Part shown: one piece after another, positions 43,178 to 53,078 of the stretch
How positions within the stretch are numbered: the first letter of the stretch is position 1
Layout of the letters: each line of letters opens with the position of its first letter
Source of the DNA: an uncultured Prevotella sp.
GTDB lineage: Bacteria; Bacteroidota; Bacteroidia; Bacteroidales; Bacteroidaceae
Direction of reading: 5' to 3'
Length of the DNA stretch: 64,000 nt
Assembly: GCA_947169185.1 (NCBI GenBank)
Contig: CAMVOS010000006.1
Span: 1-64,000, forward strand
Notes under the pieces: model-generated
Told to the model about the DNA's origin: nothing
Seen by the model: the letters and a program-made list of their open reading frames with translations, nothing else
Database searches by the model: none
Made by a program: the position numbers and the translations under genes

Positions 43178-45139
43178 TCAATTAGATAGTTGTTGTTCCA
43201 ATTCTTCAGATAATTGTTCCCAGCGTTCCACCTCTTCGTCAAGTGCTTTCTTCGTCGAGGTATACTCTGTAACGAACTCCATATTAGAGGCGTTTTCAGG
43301 TTTCATCAGCAGCTCGTCAAGTTCTTTCAGCCTGCGTTCCATATCGCTGATTTTACGCTCTGACTCCTCGACAGCACGTTCTGCCTTACGCAGTTGCTTC
43401 TGCTGTTCCTTATGCTCGGCATATGACTGGTTCTTTACTACGGGCTGAGCATTTGTTCCCACCTTGGGAACATTTTGTTCCCAGCCTGGGAATATTTTGT
43501 TCCCAGCCTGGGAATTTTCAAGTTCCTTTAACTCGCTGATGTTTTTGGTCCTAAGGAAGTCATAGATACCTCCCAAGTGTTCACGAACTTTGCCACCACC
43601 AAACTCGTAGACCTTCGTAACCAGCCCATCTAGGAATTCTCGATCGTGGCTAACGATGATAGCTGTTCCGTCGAAGGCCCTGATAGCCTCCTTCAGTACG
43701 TCTTTCGAGGCCATGTCAAGATGGTTGGTAGGCTCATCCAGAATCAGCATGTTGACGGGTTCCAGCAGCAGGCGAATCATAGCCAGTCGACTGCGTTCGC
43801 CACCACTCAATACTTTCACCTTCTTGTCCGACTCTTCACCTCCAAACATAAATGCACCAAGTATATCGTTGATTTTCAGACGAATTTCGCCTTTGGCGAC
43901 ATTATCTATTGTTTGGAACACAGTCAGGTTTTCGTCTAACAGCTGGGCTTGGTTCTGCGCAAAGTAGCCTATCTGGATATTATGTCCCACTTTCAGATTG
44001 CCTTCAAAAGGAATCTCATTCATGATGCATTTCACCAATGTTGACTTACCCTCGCCATTCTTGCCAACGAACGCTACCTTCTCACCACGTTTTATGGTCA
44101 GGTTCACATGGTCGAAAACGACATGGTTATACGCCTTTTTTACCTCGTCGCAGATGACGGGATAGTCGCCACTACGCAGACAAGGCGGGAACTTCAAGTG
44201 CATAGCCGAGTTATCGACCTCGTCCACTTCGATGGGTACGATTTTCTCCAACTGCTTCACCTTCTGCTGCACCTGAACAGCCTTTGTGGCCTGATAGCGG
44301 AAACGCTCAATGAACTGCTTCATGTCGGCTATCTCCTTTTGCTGGTTTTCGTAAGCCCTAAGTTGCTGTTCACGACGCTCTTTACGCAACACGACATATT
44401 CGTCGTACTTCACCTTATAGTCGATAATCTGTCCACACGAGATTTCAAGCGTCCTGTTCGACACATTATTAATAAAAGCACGGTCGTGGCTCACCAAAAC
44501 GACAGCTTTTGCCGATTGTGACAGGAACTGTTCCAACCACTGGATGGACTCGATGTCAAGATGGTTGGTAGGTTCGTCCAACAGCAGCACATCAGGCTTC
44601 ATCAACAGAATCTTTGCCAACTCAATACGCATGCGCCAACCACCCGAGAATTCCTTGGTGGGTCGTTCCAGATCGTCTCTCGTGAATCCCAAACCTGCAA
44701 GCGTACGCTCCAGCTCGGCCTCACGACTTTCAGCACCCATCATCAAGTAGCGCTCATGTTCCGTCGTATAGCGTTCCACCAGCGCCATATAGTCCTCACT
44801 CTCGTAGTCGGTACGTTCATTCATCTGACGTTCCAAGTGGTCTACACGCGCCTTCAGGTCGGTAATATTCGAGAAAGCCTTCTGCGCCTCTTGTCTGACA
44901 GTCGTATCATCCTGCAGGTTCATGACCTGTGGCAGATAGCCTATCGTCGTATCCTGCGGAACGCTGACAGTTCCGCTGGTGGGTTTCTGTTGTCCGTATA
45001 GTATTTTGAGAAGTGTGGATTTGCCTGCACCGTTCTTACCCACCAGGGCAATACGATCTTTGTCGTTGACCACGAAACTCGCGTTCGCAAACAACGGCTT
45101 GACGCCAAACTCCACACGCAGTCCTTCTACAGAAATCAT
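43178..45139 (-). CDS. ABC-F family ATPase with a repeat-encoded linker
   Basis: 653 aa with two ATPase domains: Walker [13 protein letters not shown] and GKNGEGKSTLVK, signatures FSGGWRMRIELAK and LSGGERSRLAMIR, Walker [12 protein letters not shown] and LILDEPTNHLD, and the inter-domain linker of ABC-F factors, which act on the ribosome. The C-terminal coiled coil (QLRKAERAVEESERKISDMERR) is preceded by a segment coded by three 22-bp palindromic repeats (43455-43515). Closest in layout to Uup/YdiF proteins. Whether it is a translation factor or a resistance protein cannot be told. Confidence 0.9.
   Translation of the reverse strand: MISVEGLRVEFGVKPLFANASFVVNDKDRIALVGKNGAGKSTLLKILYGQQKPTSGTVSVPQDTTIGYLPQVMNLQDDTTVRQEAQKAFSNITDLKARVDHLERQMNERTDYESEDYMALVERYTTEHERYLMMGAESREAELERTLAGLGFTRDDLERPTKEFSGGWRMRIELAKILLMKPDVLLLDEPTNHLDIESIQWLEQFLSQSAKAVVLVSHDRAFINNVSNRTLEISCGQIIDYKVKYDEYVVLRKERREQQLRAYENQQKEIADMKQFIERFRYQATKAVQVQQKVKQLEKIVPIEVDEVDNSAMHLKFPPCLRSGDYPVICDEVKKAYNHVVFDHVNLTIKRGEKVAFVGKNGEGKSTLVKCIMNEIPFEGNLKVGHNIQIGYFAQNQAQLLDENLTVFQTIDNVAKGEIRLKINDILGAFMFGGEESDKKVKVLSGGERSRLAMIRLLLEPVNMLILDEPTNHLDMASKDVLKEAIRAFDGTAIIVSHDREFLDGLVTKVYEFGGGKVREHLGGIYDFLRTKNISELKELENSQAGNKIFPGWEQNVPKVGTNAQPVVKNQSYAEHKEQQKQLRKAERAVEESERKISDMERRLKELDELLMKPENASNMEFVTEYTSTKKALDEEVERWEQLSEELEQQLSN
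43455..43515. repeat. Three tandem 22-bp palindromic units inside the ABC-F gene
   Basis: Units start at 43455, 43477 and 43499; each holds GTTCCCAxCxTGGGAA. Three units make 66 bp, which keeps the frame although one unit does not. They encode a Gly/Asn/Lys/Pro-rich spacer before the coiled coil. Confidence 0.9.
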
Positions 45140-45176
45140 TCTACCTTAATATATAATTATAACCTGTAAAAATCTA

Positions 45177-45788
45177 TCAGGCATGATTGTCATTTAACGA
45201 CTGATTTATTTCGTCAATATAGTTCAGCACCTCGTCCCTGCCCTCTTTCTTTTCTGCTGAAGTCAGGAACATGGGGGGCAATTCTTCCCAAGTTTCCAAT
45301 AACTTCTTTTTATACGTCTCCATGGCTTGACGGGCCTTGTTGGGCGTCAACTTATCGGCTTTAGTGAAGACAATGCAGAACGGCACGCTCGACATACCCA
45401 GCCATTCGATGAATTCGAGGTCTATCTTTTGAGGTTCTAGTCGAATATCCACCAGCACAAAGACGTTGACCAGCTGCTCGCGCTGAAGGATATAACCACG
45501 AATCATCTGATCCAACTTGTCAACCTCCTTCTTCGAACGTTTCGCATAGCCATAGCCTGGTAAGTCAACAAGATACCATTCCTTATTAATGATAAAGTGG
45601 TTGATAAGCAGTGTCTTACCAGGTGTAGCCGACGTTTTAGCCAGCTTCTTATGATTGGTAAGCATATTAATCAGACTTGACTTGCCAACATTCGAGCGTC
45701 CAATGAATGCATACTCAGGCTTAGTGTCCTTGGGGCACATGCTGACCACGGGGGCGGAAAGTGAGAATTCTGCTTGTTTAATGTCCAT
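45177..45788 (-). CDS. engB: Ribosome biogenesis GTPase EngB/YihA
   Basis: 203-aa GTPase needed for large-subunit assembly. G1 [11 protein letters not shown] (residues 31-41), G3 DLPGYG, G4 FTKADK and G5 TSAEKKEG are all present. Own -7 box at 45806-45813. The ABC-F gene follows 37 bp downstream on the same strand. Confidence 0.93.
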   Translation of the reverse strand: MDIKQAEFSLSAPVVSMCPKDTKPEYAFIGRSNVGKSSLINMLTNHKKLAKTSATPGKTLLINHFIINKEWYLVDLPGYGYAKRSKKEVDKLDQMIRGYILQREQLVNVFVLVDIRLEPQKIDLEFIEWLGMSSVPFCIVFTKADKLTPNKARQAMETYKKKLLETWEELPPMFLTSAEKKEGRDEVLNYIDEINQSLNDNHA

Positions 45789-45805
45789 ATTTGAAAAATT
45801 TGGGG

Positions 45806-45813
45806 CAAAGGTA
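45806..45813 (-). promoter_or_regulatory. -7 box of engB
   Basis: Minus strand TACCTTTG, 17 nt before the ATG. Confidence 0.6.
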
Positions 45814-45857
45814 CAAAAAAGTTTAGAGTTAAGAGTTTAAAGTTTGGAGAAATTTCG

Positions 45858-45865
45858 TATCTTTG
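45858..45865 (+). promoter_or_regulatory. -7 box of the 5'-nucleotidase gene
   Basis: TATCTTTG, 20 nt before the ATG at 45886. Confidence 0.6.
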
Positions 45866-45885
45866 CAGAAAAATCTAGTTAGCGT

Positions 45886-47652
45886 ATGAAAAATATTGCA
45901 ATTACAGTGATTTTGCTGCTGAGTGCCCTGACTGTTACTGGAGCTCCCAAAGGTAACAAAACCATCAAGTTGAAGGTGATTGAGACCAGTGATGTTCACG
46001 GACATTTTTTCCCGTGGGACTTCACTGAGGGCAAGCCTCTGAAGGGTACACTGGTGCGTGCCAATAATTATATTAATAAGGAGCGCAAAAAGTATGGCAG
46101 CAATCTGTTGCTGATAGACAACGGCGACATTCTGCAAGGTCAGCCTTGCGTCTATTGGACCAACTTTGTAATGCCCGAGGACGAGAATCTGGCAGCGCGT
46201 GTCATCAACTATATGCGCTATGATGCCGAAACTGTTGGCAACCACGACATCGAGCCAGGCCACAAGGTGTATGACAAATGGATTCGCGAGGTGCGCTGTC
46301 CTCTGTTGGGCGCCAACATCGTGAAGGAAGGTCACAAATACGGTGATGCCAAGCCCTCAGATATTTATGATGGTCTTCAGCCCTATTCCGTACACGTGAA
46401 AGACGGCGTGAAGATTTGCGTTATCGGCATGCTAACACCCGCCATTCCCCACTGGCTTAACAAGCCAATTTGGAAGGGGCTGGAGTTTGAAGAGATGACT
46501 GCTTGCGCGCGAAAATGGATAAAATATATCAAGGAGAAAGAGAAGCCTGACCTGATTTTCGGACTATTCCACTCCGGACTGAATGGTGGCATCAAGACCG
46601 ATGAATTCGAGGAGGATGCCACTGAGGCCGTGGCTAAGGAGGTGCCGGGCTTCGACATCATCTTCTTCGGACATGACCATCAGGTGCACAACGATTGGAT
46701 TACCAACTGCGAGGGCCAACAGGTTTTATGTATCGACCCCAGCTGCTTTGTGAAAAACGTGGCAGAGGCAGAAATCACCTTGACCTACAAAAATGGCAAG
46801 CTACAGAAGAAGGAGATTAAAGGCAACATCGTCAATGTGCTAGACGAGGACATTGATTCACAGATGATGCAGCATTTCGATAAGGACATTCAGCAAGTAA
46901 AAAACTTTGTAGGGCAGAAGGTTGGCGAGTTCAAACAGTCCATCTACACACGCGAAAGCTTCTTCGGGAACTCTGCCTTTACTGACTTGATACACTCCTT
47001 GCAGCTGCAGATTTCGAAGGCTGACATCTCGTTTGCAGCTCCCTTGGCCTTTAACTCCGTCATCAATGCTGGCGAAGTAAAAATGGCTGACATGTTCAAG
47101 CTTTACCGCTTCGAAAACCTGATGTTCGTGCTACGCCTGACAGGTGAGGAAATCCGCAAGCATCTGGAATTCAGCTACGACATGTGGACCAACACGATGA
47201 CGTCGCCTAATGACCATGCCTTGCGACTTAACGATGCCTCTACCAGTGACCAACAACGTACGGGGTTCCAGTACTATACCTTCAACTTCGACTCCGCATC
47301 AGGCATTGACTACGAGGTTGATTTGACCAAACCCGACGGACAGAAGGTACGCATCCTGCGCATGTCGAATGGTGAGCCTTTCGACGAGAGCAAGTGGTAC
47401 AAAGTGGTCATGAGTAGCTATCGCGCCAATGGTGGCGGTGAACTGCTGACCAAGGGCGCCGGTATTGCGCGCGAAGAACTGGAAAGCCGTGTTGTTTGGC
47501 ATACGCCGTTGGACCTGCGCCACTATCTAACTGAGGAAATCCGTAGTCAGGGGGTCATCGACCCCAAACCTGCCAGCAACTGGCGTTTCATTCCCGAGGA
47601 GTGGGTAAAGCCTGCTTTGGAGCGTGATAGAATCAAACTGTTTGGGAAGTAG
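45886..47652 (+). CDS. Secreted 5'-nucleotidase / 2',3'-cyclic phosphodiesterase family protein
   Basis: 588 aa. Signal peptide to about residue 19 (ALTVTGAP). N-terminal metallophosphoesterase with ETSDVHGHFFPWD, LLIDNGDILQG, AETVGNHDIEPG and FFGHDHQVHN. The C-terminal nucleotidase domain has DISFAAPLAFN and NGGGELLTKG. Periplasmic, likely frees nucleosides from nucleotides. Alone behind its own promoter; the short AT-rich run after the stop (TTTAGTGTTTAGAG) is simple-sequence like. Confidence 0.9.
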   Translation: MKNIAITVILLLSALTVTGAPKGNKTIKLKVIETSDVHGHFFPWDFTEGKPLKGTLVRANNYINKERKKYGSNLLLIDNGDILQGQPCVYWTNFVMPEDENLAARVINYMRYDAETVGNHDIEPGHKVYDKWIREVRCPLLGANIVKEGHKYGDAKPSDIYDGLQPYSVHVKDGVKICVIGMLTPAIPHWLNKPIWKGLEFEEMTACARKWIKYIKEKEKPDLIFGLFHSGLNGGIKTDEFEEDATEAVAKEVPGFDIIFFGHDHQVHNDWITNCEGQQVLCIDPSCFVKNVAEAEITLTYKNGKLQKKEIKGNIVNVLDEDIDSQMMQHFDKDIQQVKNFVGQKVGEFKQSIYTRESFFGNSAFTDLIHSLQLQISKADISFAAPLAFNSVINAGEVKMADMFKLYRFENLMFVLRLTGEEIRKHLEFSYDMWTNTMTSPNDHALRLNDASTSDQQRTGFQYYTFNFDSASGIDYEVDLTKPDGQKVRILRMSNGEPFDESKWYKVVMSSYRANGGGELLTKGAGIAREELESRVVWHTPLDLRHYLTEEIRSQGVIDPKPASNWRFIPEEWVKPALERDRIKLFGK

Positions 47653-47690
47653 CAGTTTATAGTTGAGTGTTTAGTGTTTAGAGAAGGATT

Positions 47691-48482
47691 GTGAATAAAT
47701 ATTTTTTTGTATTCTGTAAGGAAGACCTGCTGTTGGAGAAATTGCCTGATGGCTCTTACACCATACCTTTGCAGGAAGAAGCTCCTACAGAACTGAAGCC
47801 GTGGACCAACGTGATGAATATTACACCACAGGACGGCACGGAAGTTAAGACCTATCGCATCGATGCACCCGTCACCGACCAGTCACGATACGAGATGTGT
47901 GGCTTACGACAAAGCTACTTCAAACTGTCGAAAGCTCTGTATCTGAAGGCGGGCAAATGTCAGGAACTGCTTTATTGGGACCAAAACACCCACTACTGCG
48001 GTGTTTGTGGCGCACCTATGCGGATGGACACAGATATATCAAAAAAGTGTACTGAATGCGGTAAGGAGATATGGCCGCAACTTGCCACCGCCGTCATCGT
48101 CCTGATTCACCGTGACGACGAGGTATTGCTGGTTAGGGCAAAGAACTTCCGTCGCGACTACTACGGACTAGTGGCAGGATTCGTGGAAACAGGTGAGACA
48201 CTGGAGGAGGCTGTTGCCCGTGAGGCTTTGGAAGAAACGGGCGTTACCATTACCAACATCCGCTATTTCGGTTCGCAGCCCTGGCCATACCCTTGCGGTC
48301 TGATGGTAGGTTTCAATGCTGACTATGTTTCAGGTGAAATTCATTTACAACAAAGTGAGATAGCTAAGGGCGGTTGGTTCCGCAAGGACAACCTTCCTGA
48401 GATACCCGAAAAACTCAGCATTGCCCGTATGTTACTAGACGCATGGACGGAAAGCGATTCATTAGTAAAAAATGGAAAGTGA
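47691..48482 (+). CDS. nudC: NAD+ / NADH diphosphatase
   Basis: 263 aa. GTG start at 47691 with GAAGG just upstream. Zinc-binding Cys4 (YCGVCGAP and KCTECGKE), Nudix box GFVETGETLEEAVAREALEETG, and the SQPWPYP motif that marks the NADH pyrophosphatase (or NAD-decapping) subfamily. Its last 40 nt overlap the next gene, in a stretch of simple sequence (about 48468-48491). Confidence 0.92.
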   Translation: MNKYFFVFCKEDLLLEKLPDGSYTIPLQEEAPTELKPWTNVMNITPQDGTEVKTYRIDAPVTDQSRYEMCGLRQSYFKLSKALYLKAGKCQELLYWDQNTHYCGVCGAPMRMDTDISKKCTECGKEIWPQLATAVIVLIHRDDEVLLVRAKNFRRDYYGLVAGFVETGETLEEAVAREALEETGVTITNIRYFGSQPWPYPCGLMVGFNADYVSGEIHLQQSEIAKGGWFRKDNLPEIPEKLSIARMLLDAWTESDSLVKNGK

Positions 48483-49882
48483 AAAGTAAAGCCAACATAG
48501 CAACCATAGCTGACATCATCGTGATTGTGGCAGTCACGTTGCTCAATCCGATGTTGTTTCCACAAAATCTGCCGCCTGTCATTCCTGATAAGGTATTGAA
48601 ACAATATGAGCCGCAACTGACAGCCGATTCCGTAAAAAATGCCATTGCGCTGACTGAGAAGGAGATAGACGAGATGGGCTACTATCTACGACTCCACAAT
48701 GTCATGGATGATGGCTATAATCTCGTCGCGCAATACAACACTATTCTGCAACAGCGACTGCAACAACTGAAACACAAGCAGGCGGGTACCGTTCACAAGA
48801 GCGTCAGCGTGCGCATAGCCGCGAAAGACCGCCCCATGACAGCGGTCAAAATGCTGCAGGGCTACTGGAAAGCCGGCCACTATTATAACGGTGCCATGAA
48901 AGGCGAAGGTATCACGCGCGACGAACAAGGACGTATTGTCTGCGCTGTGTGGGATGCCGACACTATTATCAAGGCGCGCCGCACAGACTCGCTGGGTGTC
49001 TACATCGGTCAGATGAATAGTTTTTTGGAAACCTGCGGTGAAGGCATTTTTGAAGCTCGTGACGGTTCCCACTACGAAGGTTTGTGGCATTATGACAAAA
49101 GGCACGGCTTCGGTTTCGAGTCATCGCCCAACCATCAGGTGCGTGTCGGACAATGGAAGAAAGGCCGCTTCCTAGGCGAGAAACTGCGCTATACGGCGGA
49201 GCGCATCTACGGCATTGACATCTCGCGCCATCAGCACGAAATTGGTCGTAAGCACTATGGCATTAACTGGCACAAAATGCGCATCACTTCGCTAGGTCGC
49301 AAACACAATACTGAGGGACTCACCTATCCCGTTTCCTTCGTCTACATTAAGTCGACTGAAGGAACGACCATCCGCAACCGCTACTTCCTAAAAGACTATA
49401 TGGACGCTCACAAACAAGGCATTCGCGTGGGAGCTTACCACTTCTTCAGTCTACGGACATCGGCCACAGAACAGGCCAATTACTTCGTAAACCACACCCT
49501 GGTTAGAGAGAGCGACTTTCCGCCTGTGCTCGACGTCGAACCGTCTGACGCACAGATTACACAGATTGGCGGTGGCGAGGAACTGCTGAAGCGCGTGCGA
49601 CAATGGCTGCAGATTGTCGAGCGACGCACGGGCAAGCGCCCTATCCTGTATATCAACCAGATGTTTGTCAACAAATACATGGGCAATGCCGACGACATCA
49701 AACAGCGCTACAACGTCTGGATAGCTCGCTATGGGGAATACAAACCTGACGTCAAACTGGTCTATTGGCAACTGACGCCAGAGGGTCGCGTGGACGGCAT
49801 CACGGGACCCGTCGATATCAATGTGTTCAACGGATTTCAGGGGCAGTTTGACGAGTTCTGCAGAACGGGATTTCACAAATAG
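48443..49882 (+). CDS. Membrane-anchored GH25 muramidase with MORN-like repeats
   Basis: 479 aa. Basic N-terminus, one membrane segment (about 20-40), a region with MORN-type motifs (GYWKAGHYYNGAMKGEG; GSHYEGLWHYDKRHGFGF; about 130-260), then a C-terminal GH25 lysozyme domain with YGIDISRHQ, VYIKSTEGT, GAYHFFS and the catalytic PPVLDVEPS. It probably cuts peptidoglycan from the outer face of the inner membrane or periplasm. MORN repeats beside a GH25 domain are unusual outside Bacteroidetes. Starts within the nudC end; its end overlaps the convergent trmN6 by 10 bp. Confidence 0.85.
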   Translation: MDGKRFISKKWKVKSKANIATIADIIVIVAVTLLNPMLFPQNLPPVIPDKVLKQYEPQLTADSVKNAIALTEKEIDEMGYYLRLHNVMDDGYNLVAQYNTILQQRLQQLKHKQAGTVHKSVSVRIAAKDRPMTAVKMLQGYWKAGHYYNGAMKGEGITRDEQGRIVCAVWDADTIIKARRTDSLGVYIGQMNSFLETCGEGIFEARDGSHYEGLWHYDKRHGFGFESSPNHQVRVGQWKKGRFLGEKLRYTAERIYGIDISRHQHEIGRKHYGINWHKMRITSLGRKHNTEGLTYPVSFVYIKSTEGTTIRNRYFLKDYMDAHKQGIRVGAYHFFSLRTSATEQANYFVNHTLVRESDFPPVLDVEPSDAQITQIGGGEELLKRVRQWLQIVERRTGKRPILYINQMFVNKYMGNADDIKQRYNVWIARYGEYKPDVKLVYWQLTPEGRVDGITGPVDINVFNGFQGQFDEFCRTGFHK

Positions 49883-50550
49883 AAATCCTGCGTCAAAAGT
49901 TGGTACAGTTCATCGCCTATTATCAGCCCTGCCTGTTCACACCGGCAGGGCTGTTTCTTGTAGGCTAACAGATAGCGGCGAACGGGCTTCGATGGCGTGG
50001 TCTTGACGGCACAAACGCGACTAGGAAAGAAGCCTTGAAAGATGGCTTCGTCGTCCATGCGACGGCGGTAGTCAAAAGGCACGATGACACTCAGTTCGCC
50101 ATCATCGTTCAACAAACGTGACGCAGCAACCATCAAATCGGTGTAGGTCAGCGTCTCGGTATGGCGCGCCACGTTGCGCTGATGGTCGGGCGCCTGAAGC
50201 GAGTCGATGAAGAACGGCGGATTGCTGACCACCACATCGAAACAGCCCGCCAATGCTGCGTCCATGTCCTGCACACGAGTTTGCTTGATCTGGATGCGAC
50301 TGACAAAAGGCGAAGCCTCGACATTGGCCGTAGCCTGGCGCACAGCACCCTCGTCGATGTCGATAGCCAGAACGTTGGCCTCGGCATAGCGCTGGGCCAT
50401 CATCAAGGCAATGATGCCCGTGCCGGTGCCCACGTCCAGAACCTTCGAGCCACCATTGGCCCAAGCGCCTAACAAAACGCCGTCTGTGCCTACCTTCATA
50501 CCGCACAGCGACTGTTCTATCGTAAACTGTTTAAACCGAAAATCACCCAA
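49873..50550 (-). CDS. trmN6: tRNA1(Val) adenine-37 N6-methyltransferase
   Basis: 225-aa SAM-dependent methylase of the YfiC family. N-terminal QCGMKVGTDGVLLGAW-like segment (here SLCGMKVGTDGVLLGAW), motif I VLDVGTGTGIIALM and the N6-adenine motif VVSNPPFFIDS. Downstream of the SH3 protein gene by 12 bp. Confidence 0.92.
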   Translation of the reverse strand: MGDFRFKQFTIEQSLCGMKVGTDGVLLGAWANGGSKVLDVGTGTGIIALMMAQRYAEANVLAIDIDEGAVRQATANVEASPFVSRIQIKQTRVQDMDAALAGCFDVVVSNPPFFIDSLQAPDHQRNVARHTETLTYTDLMVAASRLLNDDGELSVIVPFDYRRRMDDEAIFQGFFPSRVCAVKTTPSKPVRRYLLAYKKQPCRCEQAGLIIGDELYQLLTQDFYL

Positions 50551-50562
50551 AACACTCTTTTA

Positions 50563-51768
50563 TTACTTCATGATGACATCGGTCTTCTTGACGAAGAGAT
50601 AATCATGGCCGGTACGCAACTCGTAGTATTCCACACCGTTAAACGAATGCTCGAAGAAGGTGTCGGCAATGATGGTGCCCTTCGAAACTGTATAGAACGG
50701 CTTTAAACCACCTTCAGCATTATCTTCGCAATAGATGACAGCGGCCTTATTAGCCACAAGCTTTGGACCGACGCCCAGCATCCACGTCGTCTGACCCAGA
50801 TACTTGGTATAGACGTAGCCGACGATGCCGTCAACGCTGACCTTGCTCCACTGCTTGCCTTTCTCCAAAAGTACGCCGCGACCCAGTCCGTGGTCCTCCA
50901 TCCACAGCTTAGTGAGCACCTTGCCCTGCATGGACGGCTCGGAGCGGACGTTCAGGTAACCGTCGTCGCTGACGGCAAAGACCACGGTAAAAACCTTGCC
51001 ATTCTCGGCAACCGTCTTAGCACCCTCGACGTAGTACTTAAACAGGTTGTCGTTGTAGTCGATGGCATAAAGGTATTCGCGACTGCCTTCCGTTTTCAAC
51101 TCCAAATACTCCACTTTATATGTGAAGGGCAGCTTGCTATAAACCTTACCTGTGAACTTGTCAAGCATAAAGAGGAACTTCTTTTCGCTGGTAAAGCCAT
51201 ACGAACAGAAGACAAACTTGGAGTCGAGAATGAAGATGTCGTTACTGGTGAGCCAGTCGGTGGACCATACCATCTGCTGGCGCTCAGGATTGTAGCAATG
51301 TAGCTTTGAGCCCTTACCGTTAACCCCACTGGCATAACTGGGACAAGCCATATTGAACAGCAGGTTATGGGTGTCATTATCCCAACGAACATCCTGCACC
51401 TCGCAGTAGTTGTTGCCAGAAACCTGACCCAAATCGATAGTATAGAGCGGTTTTTCATCCTTGTCGTAGATTTTCACAATGAACTTATAGTCGGTACTGC
51501 CGGCAGAACGGCGATAAAGGGCGAGCCATCCGATGTCGATACGCTCGGAGATGAACTGCTCGAGGTCCTTGGCCTCCTCGCCACGCGGCAGGTATTCGTT
51601 CTGTTTCTCCTCGCGCAAGCGGTAGATGGTGCCGTTGGGTTTGTTCTTCATGGTTAACATGTTTCTCTGCCAGTTAGCACCATAGTTTTTCACAGACACT
51701 AAGCGCTGGGCCTGAGCGGTGGCACATAGTGCCAACACGGTCAAAAGACTTAAAAAGATTCTTTTCAT
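50563..51768 (-). CDS. Secreted protein with SH3-like domain, function unknown
   Basis: 401 aa. Signal peptide to about residue 20 (CATAQAQ). The first about 260 residues look like repeated beta strands (YDKDEKPLYTIDLGQVSG; KFVFCSYGFTSEKKFLFML), possibly a propeller. A bacterial SH3 domain follows (GYLNVRSEPSMQGKVLTKLW ... VDGIVGYVYTKYLGQ, about 270-330). Likely periplasmic or surface. Between nspC and trmN6 on the same strand, 43 bp behind nspC. Confidence 0.65.
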   Translation of the reverse strand: MKRIFLSLLTVLALCATAQAQRLVSVKNYGANWQRNMLTMKNKPNGTIYRLREEKQNEYLPRGEEAKDLEQFISERIDIGWLALYRRSAGSTDYKFIVKIYDKDEKPLYTIDLGQVSGNNYCEVQDVRWDNDTHNLLFNMACPSYASGVNGKGSKLHCYNPERQQMVWSTDWLTSNDIFILDSKFVFCSYGFTSEKKFLFMLDKFTGKVYSKLPFTYKVEYLELKTEGSREYLYAIDYNDNLFKYYVEGAKTVAENGKVFTVVFAVSDDGYLNVRSEPSMQGKVLTKLWMEDHGLGRGVLLEKGKQWSKVSVDGIVGYVYTKYLGQTTWMLGVGPKLVANKAAVIYCEDNAEGGLKPFYTVSKGTIIADTFFEHSFNGVEYYELRTGHDYLFVKKTDVIMK

Positions 51769-51811
51769 AATGGTTTGTATTTTAAGTTGTTAATAGTATT
51801 TTATTCAACGA

Positions 51812-52948
51812 TTAATCCATGTGGTCACGATAGTCTTCGTACGTAAACCGTCGTAGCACTTCGAGCCGACCGTCAGCATGCAGCATGGCCAATGCCGGAT
51901 GCGTGATACCGTTGAAGGTATTGGTCTTAACGGTGGTGTAGTGAATCATGTCCTCAAAGATTACCTCGTCGCCCACCTGCAGCTCGCTCGGAAAGCGCCA
52001 GTAACCCATGAAGTCGCCAGCCAGACAGCTGTTGCCGCCCAAACGATAGAGGAGAGAGGAGTGAGGAGAGAGGAGAGAGAAATGTTCATCATCGATGTGT
52101 TCGGCACCGCGGACATCAGGGAAATACGGCATTTCCAGACAGTCGGGCATGTGGCAGGTAAAGCTGACGTCGAGGATGGCCGTGCGAATACCTTTATCTT
52201 CGACAATATCGACCACGCTGGAAACCAAAGGTCCCGTCTGCCAAGCGAAAGCAGAGCCTGGTTCGAAGATAACCTTCAAGTGCGGATATCGTTTGTGGAA
52301 ACCCTGCATGATGCGCACTAGACGCTCTATGTCATAATCGGCACGTGTCACCAGATGGCCACCACCGAAGTTAATCCACTCTATCTGTGGGAACCAGCGC
52401 GAAAACTTGTCCTCGATATGCTGGAGTGTGCGCTCAAAGACATCGGAACCACTCTCACAATGGCAATGACAATGGAAGCCACGAATATCGGCAGGCAGCT
52501 GGTCGGGCAACTTGTCAGCACTAACGCCAAAGCGTGTACCAGGGGCACAGGGATTGTAGAGCAGCGTGCCCACCTCGCTGTATTCCGGATTGACACGTAA
52601 GCCCAGCGAGCACTCCCCTGCCCGATTGTGATATCGTTCGTATTGTGAGAGAGAATTGAACGTCAGATGACTGGAGCAACGTACAATCTCATCAATCTCG
52701 TCATCCTTGTAAGCCGGCGAAAAGGTATGCGCTTTAGAGCCAAATTCCTCGAAAGCCAGACGGGCCTCGGAGAGTGAACTGGCTGTCGTCGACTGAATAT
52801 ATTCCCTAAATATGGGAAAAGTCTTCCACAACGCAAAGGCCTTGAAGGCCAGTATCCATTCAGCATTCGTACGACGAGCTACATCGCTAATAAGAGCCAG
52901 ATTGCGACGCAACTTCAGCTCCTCAATCATATAATATGGCGTGTTCAT
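51812..52948 (-). CDS. nspC: Carboxynorspermidine decarboxylase
   Basis: 378 aa, fold-type III PLP enzyme that makes norspermidine or spermidine through the carboxy-amine route of Bacteroidetes. PLP Lys in LAFKAFALWK near the N-terminus, HCHCESGSD, FGGGHLVTRADYD and the C-terminal VFEDMIHYTTVK-like segment (IFEDMIHYTTVK). A simple-sequence run (52048-52080) adds a short Ser/Leu/His-rich piece just before RLGGNSCLAGD. A -7 box ends 5 nt before the ATG. Confidence 0.92.
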   Translation of the reverse strand: MNTPYYMIEELKLRRNLALISDVARRTNAEWILAFKAFALWKTFPIFREYIQSTTASSLSEARLAFEEFGSKAHTFSPAYKDDEIDEIVRCSSHLTFNSLSQYERYHNRAGECSLGLRVNPEYSEVGTLLYNPCAPGTRFGVSADKLPDQLPADIRGFHCHCHCESGSDVFERTLQHIEDKFSRWFPQIEWINFGGGHLVTRADYDIERLVRIMQGFHKRYPHLKVIFEPGSAFAWQTGPLVSSVVDIVEDKGIRTAILDVSFTCHMPDCLEMPYFPDVRGAEHIDDEHFSLLSPHSSLLYRLGGNSCLAGDFMGYWRFPSELQVGDEVIFEDMIHYTTVKTNTFNGITHPALAMLHADGRLEVLRRFTYEDYRDHMD

Positions 52949-52953
52949 GGGTG

Positions 52954-52961
52954 CAAAGATA
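52954..52961 (-). promoter_or_regulatory. -7 box of nspC
   Basis: Minus strand TATCTTTG, then CACCC, then ATG: a 5-nt gap and probably a leaderless mRNA. Confidence 0.65.
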
Positions 52962-53078
52962 CAACTTTTTCCGTAACTATATTTGTTAATTCAGAATTAT
53001 TTGCCATTTTTTTGCCGTTGCCATACCTGTGGTCATTTTCTTAATCACATAATTCTCCATACTGCATGTATTATTTTT

